Positions 54,027 through 63,758 of a DNA stretch of 64,000 bases are shown here, in pieces (the first letter of the stretch is position 1; each line of letters starts with the position of its first letter). The stretch comes from Pisolithus tinctorius (lineage: Eukaryota; Basidiomycota; Agaricomycetes; Boletales; Pisolithaceae). The translations under genes and the position numbers were made by a program. The notes beneath the pieces are model-generated. The model did not search any database. It saw nothing but the letters and a program-made list of their open reading frames with translations, and had not been told where the DNA came from. The stretch is from contig JANFAH010000006.1 of NCBI GenBank assembly GCA_024663395.1, positions 186,001 to 250,000 of the forward strand. Reading direction: 5' to 3'.

Positions 54027-54910
54027 TCCTTGCCAAGTGTCTATGAGATGGAAATTCAATGCTCAGAGAAAGCAATCCAGAGAGAGGAGAGGCTGAAAAT
54101 GGTGAAGGAGTTTTTGGAGACAAAGAAGATGCCTGAAGGATTGGAGGAAGGGGAGTTGGAAAGCCTGATGCACCTTTCCACTCAGTATTTCATCAAAGGA
54201 GGAGAGCTGTGGAGAAAAGAGCCTCAAGGATGTCACCAACTAGTAGTCACCTCTCACAAATGCCTTGGGATTCTTCATTAGGCTCATGATGAGCTAGGAC
54301 ACAAGGGTATCTTCTCAACCTGCATACATTTGCTGACTCATTTCTGGTGGCCCATGCTAGAACAGGATGTCTGCTGGTATGTCAAGTTGTGTCACAAGTG
54401 CCAAATATGCCATTTGGATTGTGTACATATTCTGCCAGTTGTCACCATCCCTGAGCCCCTATTCTTCAAAGCATACATGGACATGTTCTTAATGCTGAAG
54501 TTGAACAGATTTTGCTATGTCACCCAAGCTTGCTGTTCACTCACTAGTTATCCAGAGTGGGCTATGCTTTGCACAGAAACAGGCAAGTCCATTGGAAAAT
54601 TCATCTTTGAGCAGATCTTGTGCTGCTGGGGTGCAGTTGCAGAAATTGTCACAGATAATGGTGGTCCTTATCTCCTTGCCCTCAATTGGCTTTCCAAGAC
54701 CTTCAGAATTTGCCACATACAGATCTCACCCTATAACTTGCAAGCTAACAGAGTTGTTGAGCATCAGCATTTTGATGTGAGGGAGGTGTTGGTAAAGAGT
54801 TGTGGTGGAGAAGCATCAAAGTGGTCAGAAGTGGCTCCTGTGGTGTTCTGGGCAGAGAGGGTTATGATTCACAAGGCAACTGGGTTTTCTCCATTCTATA
54901 TGGCTCACAG

Positions 54911-56609
54911 TGTCACACACCAAGGGTGTTGTGGACATGGTTACAGCTGACTCTGCCTAACTCATCAATGAGTTGTGTGCAATGCACATGCATGCAGATG
55001 AAGACTAAAGGCCTCATGCATAGAAAGACTGCTGGACATGAGCAGTCATCCTTTGCACAAGAATGAGTCATCAGTGCTAAAAGAGAAAAGAGGAAGCAGC
55101 ACCCTATGCATTTCTACAGCACTCCATCCATCAGACACTCATTTTGCTAGGTCCATCAATCATGGCTGCCTCTTCATCAATTGTCTTGCTTGTCTCATCT
55201 GCCAGAGACAGTGGCTACATATATCTGCCAGGTGTTCCCACCAGCTTCCATCCTGAAGCCCCCTGGTTCATCCCATCATTGTCAGCCCTGTCTCATCCAG
55301 TGCAGCTTGGTCAGCATGTTCTCCTTGTCAGTATGACTTCCAGAAGGACATTCTTTGGTCACCTCAGGTCTGTCACTTGGTTAGAAAGGTCTTATGTGGT
55401 TGTTTCAGTCTCCCCTCTTGATGAAGCATATGGATCATTCCTCCCTGCTCCCTGCACTGTCTTTATTCCAATCTTGTCCATCATTCTTCCCACATTGCAA
55501 CAGCTGCAGCATAATCTACTGTTCTCCAGCCTCCCTGATCACATCCATGATAAGTATGACATGCATCTTGCCTTCTTACTGCAAGATCCAGCAGAAGATG
55601 TCCCCCCTTCTCCTCCTCCTCTGTCAGAGCCCCATTCATGAAGCTTTTGTTAACTTTGCTGAGAGGATGAAAGGGTGGGAGATGTGATTGGTTATGCTCC
55701 CATTGCCCCATAGACCCCCAATGTGCTAGCCCCCTTTGATGCCTGACTCATGCCCTTCAATTCTGGAATTAATACTTCCCTATCTGGAAACACCATCCAT
55801 CTGTCATGCCATCTTTGGATCTAGAGATGTCTCTGCCAAGATCTGACTTGAATTGCCACCCCCTAATGTGATATCAGTGCACTTACTCAGTTTCTGACTC
55901 CATTTGACTCATTCTGTGATATTTTGACTATCCTTGACTCATTCATTGCCAATACTTACCAATCTTCTTTGCTTGCTTACTTTTCATTTCTTGCTTACTC
56001 ATCATGATTACCCAGTCCTTACTCATTACTTACCAAGTGTTTGTGCCTTGTTTGTCACAAGCTGTGTCCCCCCACAGTATATAAACCCCCATGTACAAAG
56101 CAATCCACAAGCAATCCAGAAGTCACTCAGCAGTCAGTTCAGTGCATATCTCATCATTGACAGTTGAGGCTCATTTGGAAGAGTCTAACTGTCCCCATTC
56201 ATCATCCTAGGTAGTTGAGGCTCCATCAAGGATCTATCTACCTTCATTCATTATCTGAAGTATCATCTGTGCTTTGTCAGCACACCTGCTTAGTCATCCA
56301 TCTGCTCCTGTGTAACTCAACATCAACTTGTGCCAGGAGCATGTTTTATCAAAGTCCATCATTCCAGAGGTCCTTTTGGCTGAACACCTTCACTCTGTTC
56401 AGCATCCCCTGTCCAGTCATTGCTTGCTTGTCTACTCCTGCATAACTCATTGACAACTTGTGCCAGGAACACCTCCACTTGAAGTCCCCCCCACATTAGA
56501 TTTTCTTCTGCACTCCAGGTTCTGCAGAGGCAAACCACCACTCACACATTATTTGTCTTTGGTGTTGGATTTGTTTGGTTTTCACCAGCTTTCCACACTT
56601 TGACTCACA
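54911..56609 (+). mobile_element. solo LTR L4 (plus), 1699 bp
   Basis: TGTCACACACC to TTTGACTCACA, as L2, but with an internal deletion of about 160 bp near 55100 relative to L2 and L3. The 4-bp flanks are ACAG (54907-54910) and ATGG (56610-56613), which both follow from an original ACGG. The TATA box GTATATAAAC is at about 56078. It carries the family protein frame at 55144-55641. Confidence 0.88.
55144..55641 (+). CDS. L4-internal open frame, family protein
   Basis: 165 codons, starting at a non-ATG codon in the displayed frame. Contains SARDSGYIYLPGVPTSFHPE, HPVQLGQHVLLVSMTSRRTF, LRSVTWLERSYVVVSVSP, DEAYGSFLPAPCTVFIP and LAFLLQDPAEDVPPSP. Same protein as in L1-L3. It is positioned in the 5' half of the LTR, well upstream of the LTR TATA box. 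Unknown function. Confidence 0.4.
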   Translation: MLGPSIMAASSSIVLLVSSARDSGYIYLPGVPTSFHPEAPWFIPSLSALSHPVQLGQHVLLVSMTSRRTFFGHLRSVTWLERSYVVVSVSPLDEAYGSFLPAPCTVFIPILSIILPTLQQLQHNLLFSSLPDHIHDKYDMHLAFLLQDPAEDVPPSPPPLSEPHS

Positions 56610-57156
56610 ATGGTGTCAAACCTAGACTCCCCTTTGACATTGCTGAGGTGACATTCTTAGCCCCTTTTGAGGCAGAATTTTACTCAATGACAGAACTCAT
56701 CACCCATCATGCTTGCCAACTCCAGAAACATCCAGAAGACCTCACTTGCATCCATGATCTCATTCTGAAATCCTGCTTCACATTGGTCAAAGACTTCATC
56801 ACTTGTTTTGCACACACCATCCAAGACTTTGACTTGGAACCTGGGTCACTCATCCTTGTGCAGAATTCATGTATTGAGTGAGAACTAGATCACAAGACCA
56901 AACCCACTACCTAGGCCCCATGATTGTTGTTTGGCATACCAAAGGTGGCTTGTACATCCTGGTGGAATTAGATGGTGCCATGTCCAAATTCCATTTTGCT
57001 GCTTTCCATCTTTACCCCTATTTCCCATGGAACACCTCTCATATTGAAGTCATGCAGTTGCCTGGAATTTCTGCATGTGACCTAGATTGCCTGGAAGATG
57101 ATTCACTACCAGACCCCACACTCACAGGTGTCCCTTTGGACAAATCAGATAAGTAG

Positions 57157-57409
57157 CACACCTTTCTCTCTATCTTTTTCTATCTTTTCTTTCTTCTCTC
57201 TGCTTTTCCTTTCACTTATATATATACCCTCTTCATCTTATATGAAACAAAACTGTACTCACAAAAAAAAAAAAAATCTGCTCATCTCTCTCTCATCTCT
57301 CACTGATTTATTCTCTTTTCCTGCTCCTTTCTTAGCGATGATTCTGTTCAAAATACCAAAAGACACATCCAAAAGAAAATTCCACAGTGTATTTTCTGTA
57401 CTGTACATG
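57157..57409. other. 3' tract of Gypsy 1
   Basis: CT-rich run (about 57160-57215), TATATATATA and an A-run. No coding sequence. Confidence 0.4.
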
Positions 57410-58287
57410 TATTTACATGTCTCTGAGCTGATCCTTCAACCTCTTCAGCTCCTTGCATCACCCCTGAACCACACCAATCTGCCACTCTACTCATGTCACC
57501 AACAGCCCCAGCATCTGGTGGATCTGGGTCAACTCAAACTCCTTGTCATCCACCCTACCCTCCAACAGTCAGATGTGCTCAGCAAGAGCCTCATGCATAG
57601 TCAATTTGCTTGGGTTTGTGACCAGTGGAGTTTCCTCAACAGGGGGAACTTTGGACTCATCCTGTGCACTGATGTTGGGTGCAGGTGGATCATCCAATAA
57701 TCTGGTAGGTCTGCCAAAGAGTCCACTGCCACTGAGGTCTCCCAGATTGTCCATAGGTGGTGGTGTTGGCTCAGGGTGAGGTTGAGGTGCAGGGGTTGCT
57801 GATGGAAGGAAGAGAGGAGGCTGAGGTGCAGGAGGAGGAGGCATGTTTGAGGTCAAAGAGGGACCAGCACAAGGTGTTGAGTGCTCAGGAGTTGGTTCAG
57901 AATTTTGCCTGGGAGGTGGTTTGTGAGCAAGGATTCAAAGTTTCAGCCCAGTCATCACCAGAGTTTCAGTTGTTGCCATTACTGTTACTGACTTGGTCCA
58001 TTTATGCAACAGCCCAGCAGCTGTCTCTCCACTGCCAGCATTCTTGTGCTGCATTACAGTTCAGTGTCCTCATTCCTCAGGTCATGAACAGCTCATACTC
58101 ACCTTCCTACCCACTCTGAGTGACTGGCTGCACTTCTGCTTGGCCTGCCTACATTGCTCACATGACTCCCCAGGTAGACCTTTGCACTTGGCATCTGCCT
58201 TCATGCACTCCCTGCATGGAAGGTTGGCTTCAGGTACTGGAGTGCCAGTTTTTGATGGGTCAGGGTTAGATGGGCATTTGCTGTGAG
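57410..58287 (-). pseudogene. decayed transposon-associated gene: Cys cluster plus coiled coil
   Basis: On the minus strand, a Cys-rich motif CRECMKADAKCKGLPG followed by CEQCRQAKQKC (about 58130-58220) resembles a zinc cluster. Further down is a Pro-rich segment (57750-57850) and then a helical C-terminus starting KLTMHEALAEHI (about 57600-57570), with GRVDDKEFELTQIHQMLG after it. Three TGA codons in the helix (for instance at about 57567) stand where CGA is the obvious ancestor. The upstream end is cut at 58287/58288 by the LTR of Gypsy 2. Function unknown; it was probably part of a transposon or a domesticated DNA-binding protein. Confidence 0.45.
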
Positions 58288-58932
58288 TGTCATGACCATG
58301 CCCAGACCACCCCAGACCAGCTCTACCCCAGTCTTGACTGGTCTCATCCAACCCTTGCCCCAGTCCTGGCCCTAACCCTTCAACCCAGAAACATGTTAGC
58401 TTGTGAGGCACTGCTAGGCAGTGCCCAGTTGAGTTGTCCCCTCAGTTAGTGCTGGGCCAGTGTAACACCTGGCCCAGCCACAAGTCCTGCCCTGGTTCCC
58501 AGTAATCCCTTGTTCATAGTCTTTGCTTGACAATATTCTTTGTAACACTACTTACCAATATGTTTACCAATCATTGGTGTGCCAGCACAGACTGGTCTCC
58601 AGTGCTACATTACACTTAGGTTACTTCTAGTATTTAAGCCATAGGATAATCTGTTTTAGCCTCAGTCTGAAATCAACCTAGTCTTGTCTTAACCTGGCCC
58701 CTCTTGTTCTCTGTCTTCTGCCTCTCAACTGGACTACGGCCCATGCAAGGGAATAGTGCTGCGCCATCAGTCACTAAGTCCAACAGTCCAAACTCTCTAG
58801 TATCTCGTATTACCTTCTGACCCCTGACTGGACTCTGGACTGGCCTTGGACCAGTGAAGACCTGGACTTAACAGTATTTCAGACTCACACTTGTGTGGGT
58901 CACTACCCTTCTGTTCAAACCTCAGTATCACA
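58288..58932 (+). mobile_element. 5' LTR of Gypsy element 2
   Basis: Begins TGTCATGACCATGCC and ends CAGTATCACA, about 645 bp, directly before the gag start at 58941. A TATTTAAG box is at about 58631. The motif style (repeats of CCAG/CTGG, TGTCAT start) resembles an older, CpG-stripped relative of the solo LTR at 62434-63337. The 3' LTR would lie beyond the window. Confidence 0.65.
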
Positions 58933-59166
58933 CCCTTGGCATGCCTACCCAAACCAGAACCCAAGCAGCATGAGCACGTGCTACCACCAACCCAGATTCT
59001 GTCTCAGCAGTTGACTTGCACTGTACCACTGCCCTGGTGTCCTTAGGGACAGCCAGAAGGTTTCCCAGTGAAGTCAACAACTTCAGGGGCTTCTCAGCCT
59101 GTAAATCCACTACCCCCATTCCTAACTGACCCCTCACACCCACTAATGATCTGGATGATGAACTGG

Positions 59167-61026
59167 TGTGAGTCAAAGTGTGGAAAGCTGGTGAAAACCA
59201 AACAAATCCAACACCAAAGACAAATATAGAGCAAGTGGTGGTGTGCCTCCACAGAACCTGGAGTGCAGAAAACCTAAGAGGGGGAAATTTCGATGGCAGG
59301 TGCTCCTAGTGCAAGTTGTCAATGAGTTATGCAGGAGTAGACAAGCAAGTGATGACTGGATGGGGGATGCTGAACAGAGTGAAGGTGTTCAGCTGAAAGG
59401 ACTTCTAAAATGATGGACTTTGATAGAATGTGCTCCTGGTGCAAGTTGATGACAGGTTATGCAGGAGTGGAGGGATGACTAAGCAAGACTGCTGACTAAG
59501 AGTGGAGGAAGCTTCAGATAAAGAATGGAGGCAGATAGACCCCTTTGTGGAGCCTCAACTACCAATGATATGAATGAAGACAGATGGACTCTTCCAAATG
59601 AGCCTCAACTGTTGACAATGAGTTATGCTGAGCTGAGCTGAACTGACTGCTGAGTGACTTCTTGATGGATTGCTTGTGGGTAGCTAAGTACATGGGGGTT
59701 TATATACTGTGGGGGGAGCACAGCTTGTGACAAACAAGGCATAAACACTTGGTAAGTAATGAGTAAGGACTGAGTAATCATGATGAGTAAGCAAAAAATG
59801 AAAAGTAAGCAAGCAAAGAAGATTGGTAAGTATTGGCAATGAACAAGTCAAGGATAGTCAAAATATCACAGAATGAGTCAAATAGAATCAGAAACTGAGT
59901 AAGTGCACTGATATCACATTAGGGGGTGGCAATGCAAGTCAGATCTTGGTGGAGACATCTCTAGATCCAAAGATGGCATGACAGATGGGCAGTGTTTCCA
60001 GACAGGGAAGTATTAATTCCAGAATTGAAGGGCATGAGTCAGGCATCAAAGGGGGCTAGGGCATTGGGGGTCTGTGGGGCAATGGGAGCATACGTGATTG
60101 CATCTCCCACCCATTTGTCCTCTCAGTGAAGTTAACCAAAACTTCATGAATGGGGCTCTGATGGAGGAGGAGGAGAAGGGGGGATGTCTTCTGCTGGATC
60201 TTGCAGTAAGAAGGCAAGATGCATGTCATACTCATCATGGATGCGATCAGGGAGGCTGGAGAACAGTAGACTATGCTGCAGCTGTTGCAATGCAGGAAGA
60301 ATGATGGACAAGATTGGAATAAAGACAGTGCAGGGAGCAGGGAGGAATGATCCATATGCTTCATCAACTGGGGAGACTGAAACAACCACATAAGACCTTT
60401 CTAACCAAGTGACAGACCTGAGGCGACCGAAGAACATCCTTCTGGAAGTCATACTGACAAGGAGAACACACTGACCAAGCTGCATGGGATGAGACAGGGC
60501 TGACAACAATGGGATGAACCAGGGGGCTTCAGGATGAAAGCTGGTGGGAATGCCTGGCAGATATATGTAGCCACTGTCTCTGGCAAATGAGACAAGTGAG
60601 ATGATCAATGAAGAGGTGGCCATGACTGATGGACTTAGTGAAATGAGTGTCTGATGGACAGAGTGCTGTAGAAATGTGTAGGGTGTGAGGATCCTCTCCA
60701 AATTTGGAAGGCAGAATCGCATGGCTGAGAATTTTAAGCAAGTGTGAAAATGGAGTCAACATCTTTGGAAATGGTGGAGATATGATGAAAACCGGAACGC
60801 TGTACACAGGCACTAAAAACTTTTAATGTGTGCTTAACTTGCTTCCTCTTTTCTCTTTAGCACTGACAACTCGTTCTTGTGCAAAGGATGATTGCTCACA
60901 TCCAGCAGTCTTTCTACACATGAGGCCTCTAGTCTTCATCTGCATGCATGGGCATTGTGTGCAACTTGTCAATGAGTTAGGCAGAGTCAGCTGTAACCAT
61001 GTCCACAACACCTTTGGTGTGTGACA
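59167..61026 (-). mobile_element. solo LTR L3 (minus), 1860 bp
   Basis: TGTGAGTCAAAG to GGTGTGTGACA, flanked by a perfect 4-bp duplication CTGG (59163-59166 and 61027-61030). This is the fullest copy: it has no nested insertion and not the L4 deletion. TATATA is near 59700. It interrupts the gag of Gypsy 2. Confidence 0.9.
60144..60722 (-). CDS. L3-internal open frame, fullest family protein (192 codons)
   Basis: Frame of 192 codons on the LTR sense strand. Segments: FARDSGYIYLPGIPTSFHPE, APWFIPLLSALSHPMQLGQ, CVLLVSMTSRRMFFGRLRSV, TWLERSYVVVSVSPVDEAYG, SFLPAPCTVFIPILSIILPA, then LAFLLQDPAEDIPPSPPPPS. It is hydrophobic and beta-rich in appearance, ending in an acidic-Pro tail. The same product is readable in L1, L2 and L4 with mainly conservative changes. 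No family recognised. It may be a genuine accessory protein of the parent retrotransposon or a fragment of a captured host gene. Confidence 0.45.
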   Translation of the reverse strand: MRFCLPNLERILTPYTFLQHSVHQTLISLSPSVMATSSLIISLVSFARDSGYIYLPGIPTSFHPEAPWFIPLLSALSHPMQLGQCVLLVSMTSRRMFFGRLRSVTWLERSYVVVSVSPVDEAYGSFLPAPCTVFIPILSIILPALQQLQHSLLFSSLPDRIHDEYDMHLAFLLQDPAEDIPPSPPPPSEPHS

Positions 61027-62246
61027 CTGGCCCTGGACAAACCAGATGACTTCAATCCCAGGGGTAACAACCCCATTGATGATGGTCCTGGCAATGATGG
61101 GCTGGGAGATGAACTGGACAATGACGATGAAGAACCCCTTCCAGAGGATGATGTCAAGCCTGGTGTAACCGTGCTTGATAATCTTGCCACAGCCATCGAG
61201 CTCCTCACATGCAATGCCCACACTGGCTCTGAGTCATCCTCCAGAACCAAGTTGCATGAACTGGACACCTTTGATGGGACAGACCCAAAGAAGCTGCATG
61301 CATTTCTTATCCAGTGCAAACTTAACTTCCAGGACTGGCCCTGGGCCTTTCAAAGTGATCAAGCCAAGGTCACTTTCGTGCAGTCATTCCTGAAAGGGAT
61401 GGCTCTCGAGTGGTTTGAACTGGACTTACTTGGGACTGAGGACCTGGAGGACTGGCCCTACTGGATGGACTCTTGGAAGGAGTTTGTCATAGAACTTCAA
61501 ACCACTTTTGGGCCTCATGACCTGGTAGCTGACACTGAAAGCCAGCTAGACCACCTCCAAATGAAAGATAATCACTGGGTCAACAAGTATGTGGTCAAAT
61601 TCAACTGGCTTGCCTCACAAGTCTGGGGATATGGTGATGGTGCTCTGCACCACTTCTTCTACACTGGTCTCCCCAACCATATCAAAGATGAGGTCTGCTG
61701 GGTTGGCAAGCCAAGAACCCTTCATGAGCTTTGCCACCTAGCTCAGGAGATTGATGCATGTTACTGGGAGTGCAAAGAGGAGATTCAGCAGTCCAGTAAG
61801 CACCAGGGGTTGTCCTCTGGTAGCAAGTCATCTCCCAACCCTGGTCACAATACCCAGCCTAAGCCTGGTCAAGAGAAATTTAAGACTGGCCATAACTCTG
61901 GAAGTAGCAACTCTGGTAGCCAAACTCAGTCCAAACCCACCTCAACCAGTCAGACCAGCTCTAACACACCCAAGCTGGACTCATGCAAGTTAGGCAAGGA
62001 CAGCAAGTTGACACCAGAGGAGCACAAACACCATAGAGATAACAACCTCTGCATGTTCTGTGGGGGCACCAGACATTTCACAGATAAGTGTCCCAAGAAA
62101 GCTGGCAAAGCCAAAGCTCACACTGCAGCCACCTCTGAGGCAGCACTGGCCTCAACCTTGGGCTCTGCCCCTGAGGCAAAAAAATAGGTAGCAGCTCTCA
62201 GGACTCCACACAGACTGAGAGCTGCATTGACTCCAGCTGTGCACTC

Positions 62247-63758
62247 ATGGAGGCTCATCTCAATGTGACCACTCTTTCCAATCCAAATTCATTAACTCCC
62301 CATGTTTCCATTGTCAGTCACAGTTTGCCCCAGTTTCATACTCTAGTGGACTCTGGTTCCACACATAGCTTCATAGATAAAGATTTTGTTAATCAATACT
62401 CTTTTGCCCCTTATCCTGTGTCCCCTATCCAACTGTCATATCCATGACTCTCGGACTCGGACTCAGTCCAGTCCGGACCCCTAGCCCCTATCTCCGGTCA
62501 ACTCCGTTCCTAGTCCGGCCTAGAAAACCCAATCCCAGCCCTAGATAACTCAACTCTGGCCTGCATAACTCAAGTCCGGTGTTTTACCCCTATCTCCGGT
62601 CCATTTCGGCCTCCCGGCCTTGCGCTGCTCCACCCCGGTCCTCCTAGGTCCATGTCCGGGTCACCTGGACATAACTCCGGTCTGTTTCCCTTTGTTTGTA
62701 CTATATTTAGTCTAGCCCGTTCATCTGACTTTTGCTTACTGTACAAATCCTGTGTCTGACTCCAGTATGCCGGTCACCCGGACTTGGGCTATTAGCCTCG
62801 GCACAGCCACTATGGCTATCCACACTCTTGCTAATCTTCTTGCTAATAGCTTATTAACAAGTCCGGCTCTATGTTCATTATCCCGGACCGGCCTCATGTA
62901 TTTAACCCCTGTACATACTTCGTAGCACCCTCAGTCAGAATATCAACTTAGTATTACCCTCAACTCCGTACTACCCCTTGAGACTACTCTATAGCTAAGG
63001 CCGAACCTTAAGCTATTCCTGGCCCCTGTCCTGGACCTCTCCCCGGCTTGCATAAGGGTACAGCACATAAGCTGAGACCAAGGGAGGTAGATCCAACCCC
63101 AGACCGGCTTCCCCTTGTGCGCACTCCAACACTGGTCGGTTTCCCACGCTACCGGCCTTGTTCCTGCGCTCCCGGCCTTAAGTCCGGTCCTCCGGACTTA
63201 GCCCCTAATCTCCGGCCTCAACTCCGGTCCAACCAGACTTGGCCCCTGTCTCTCGGCCTTGACTCTGGCCACTCGGACTCAGCCTCTGTCACCTGGTCTT
63301 GAAGCCTGGTCACCCGAGGGTAAACCCGTACTTCACACCAACTCCAGCTCTTTGATGGGTCATCAAGTTTTGTCATCACTCAAGTGGTAGATCTTTTGGT
63401 TCAATTTGCAACCAGTGATGTCACCCTGGTAACCCTGTTTCTAGCCCTGTTGGATTCTGAATGTAAGATAGTCCTTGGACATGACTGGCTCACCTGCTAC
63501 AATCTGTCAATTGATTGGGTATTGAGCAGTCTAACTTCCACACCAGTCTTAACTTGTCTTCCCAAACCTGGACTGCCTGACCAACCCAACCCTGGCCCTG
63601 TGCTATCTGTACCATCTGTCAACTCACTGGTTCACACCCCCCTGAAAGCTCCCCCTATCACCCTGATCAATGCAGCTGCATATGTATGTGCTTGCAAGCT
63701 AGAGGGATCTACCCAATTCCAACTTCATCTACACCCACTGGACCTGGCCCTGGCCCGG
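62247..63758 (+). pseudogene. Gypsy 2 protease region, split by a young solo LTR
   Basis: LVDSGSTHSFIDKDF (about 62341-62385) carries the Asp-Ser-Gly site of a retroviral-type aspartic protease. The frame reaches SPIQL, is cut by the solo LTR 62434-63337, and resumes with LQLFDGSS, VQFATSDVTLVTLFLALLD and KIVLGHDWL (about 63468-63494). It then runs into a Pro-rich linker until L5 begins at 63759. Joining across the 5-bp duplication restores the frame exactly. Confidence 0.8.
62434..63337 (+). mobile_element. young CpG-rich solo LTR, 904 bp
   Basis: TGTCATATCC at the left end and GTACTTCACA at the right (TG...CA), flanked by the perfect 5-bp duplication CCAAC (62429-62433 and 63338-63342). 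It is full of CCGG (for example TCCGGTCC repeats) while its surroundings have almost no CpG. A TATTTAAC box is near 62898. It differs from the L family by sequence, by duplication length (5 against 4) and by age. Confidence 0.9.

Larger units (their letters stand above)
52732..57156 (+). mobile_element. decayed Gypsy-type element 1 (pol only), split by L4
   Basis: Holds the end of reverse transcriptase, RNase H and integrase, but no gag, protease or reverse-transcriptase catalytic core. The left end is cut by L1, and L4 (54911-56609) sits in the integrase. It ends at a stop (57154-57156), followed by a pyrimidine-rich tract, TATATATATA near 57218 and a run of A (about 57264-57277). Nearly free of CpG. 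Confidence 0.8.
54030..57156 (+). pseudogene. Gypsy 1 integrase, interrupted by solo LTR L4
   Basis: An HHCC-type zinc region (CHKCQICHLDC, about 54388), a core domain with DMFLMLKLN and VTDNGGPYLLALNW (second Asp at about 54654) and a Glu in the NRVVEHQHFDV region, then TGFSPFYMAH at 54877-54906. L4 lies here. The chain resumes after 56613 with VKPRLPFDIAEVTF and continues to the C-terminal DNA-binding part (GGLYILVELDGAM, FHLYPYFPW) and the stop at 57154. The conserved motif across the gap is YMAHGV-P. Internal stops occur, so it is dead. Confidence 0.8.
58941..62187 (+). pseudogene. Gypsy 2 gag, split by solo LTR L3
   Basis: The N-terminal part (58941-59166, MPTQTRTQAA then stops) is followed by L3 and then a long open part, 61027-62187. 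This has an acidic spacer, the capsid-like domain (KLHELDTFDGTDPKKLHAFL, LKGMALEWFE, FGPHDLVADTE, HHFFYTGLPNHIKDEV), a Ser/Pro-rich linker and one CCHC zinc knuckle, CMFCGGTRHFTDKC (about 62050-62091). Joined at the target duplication, the reading passes through cleanly (Glu-Leu-Ala-Leu-Asp-Lys). TGA codons in the N-terminal part sit at likely former CGA codons. Confidence 0.8.
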
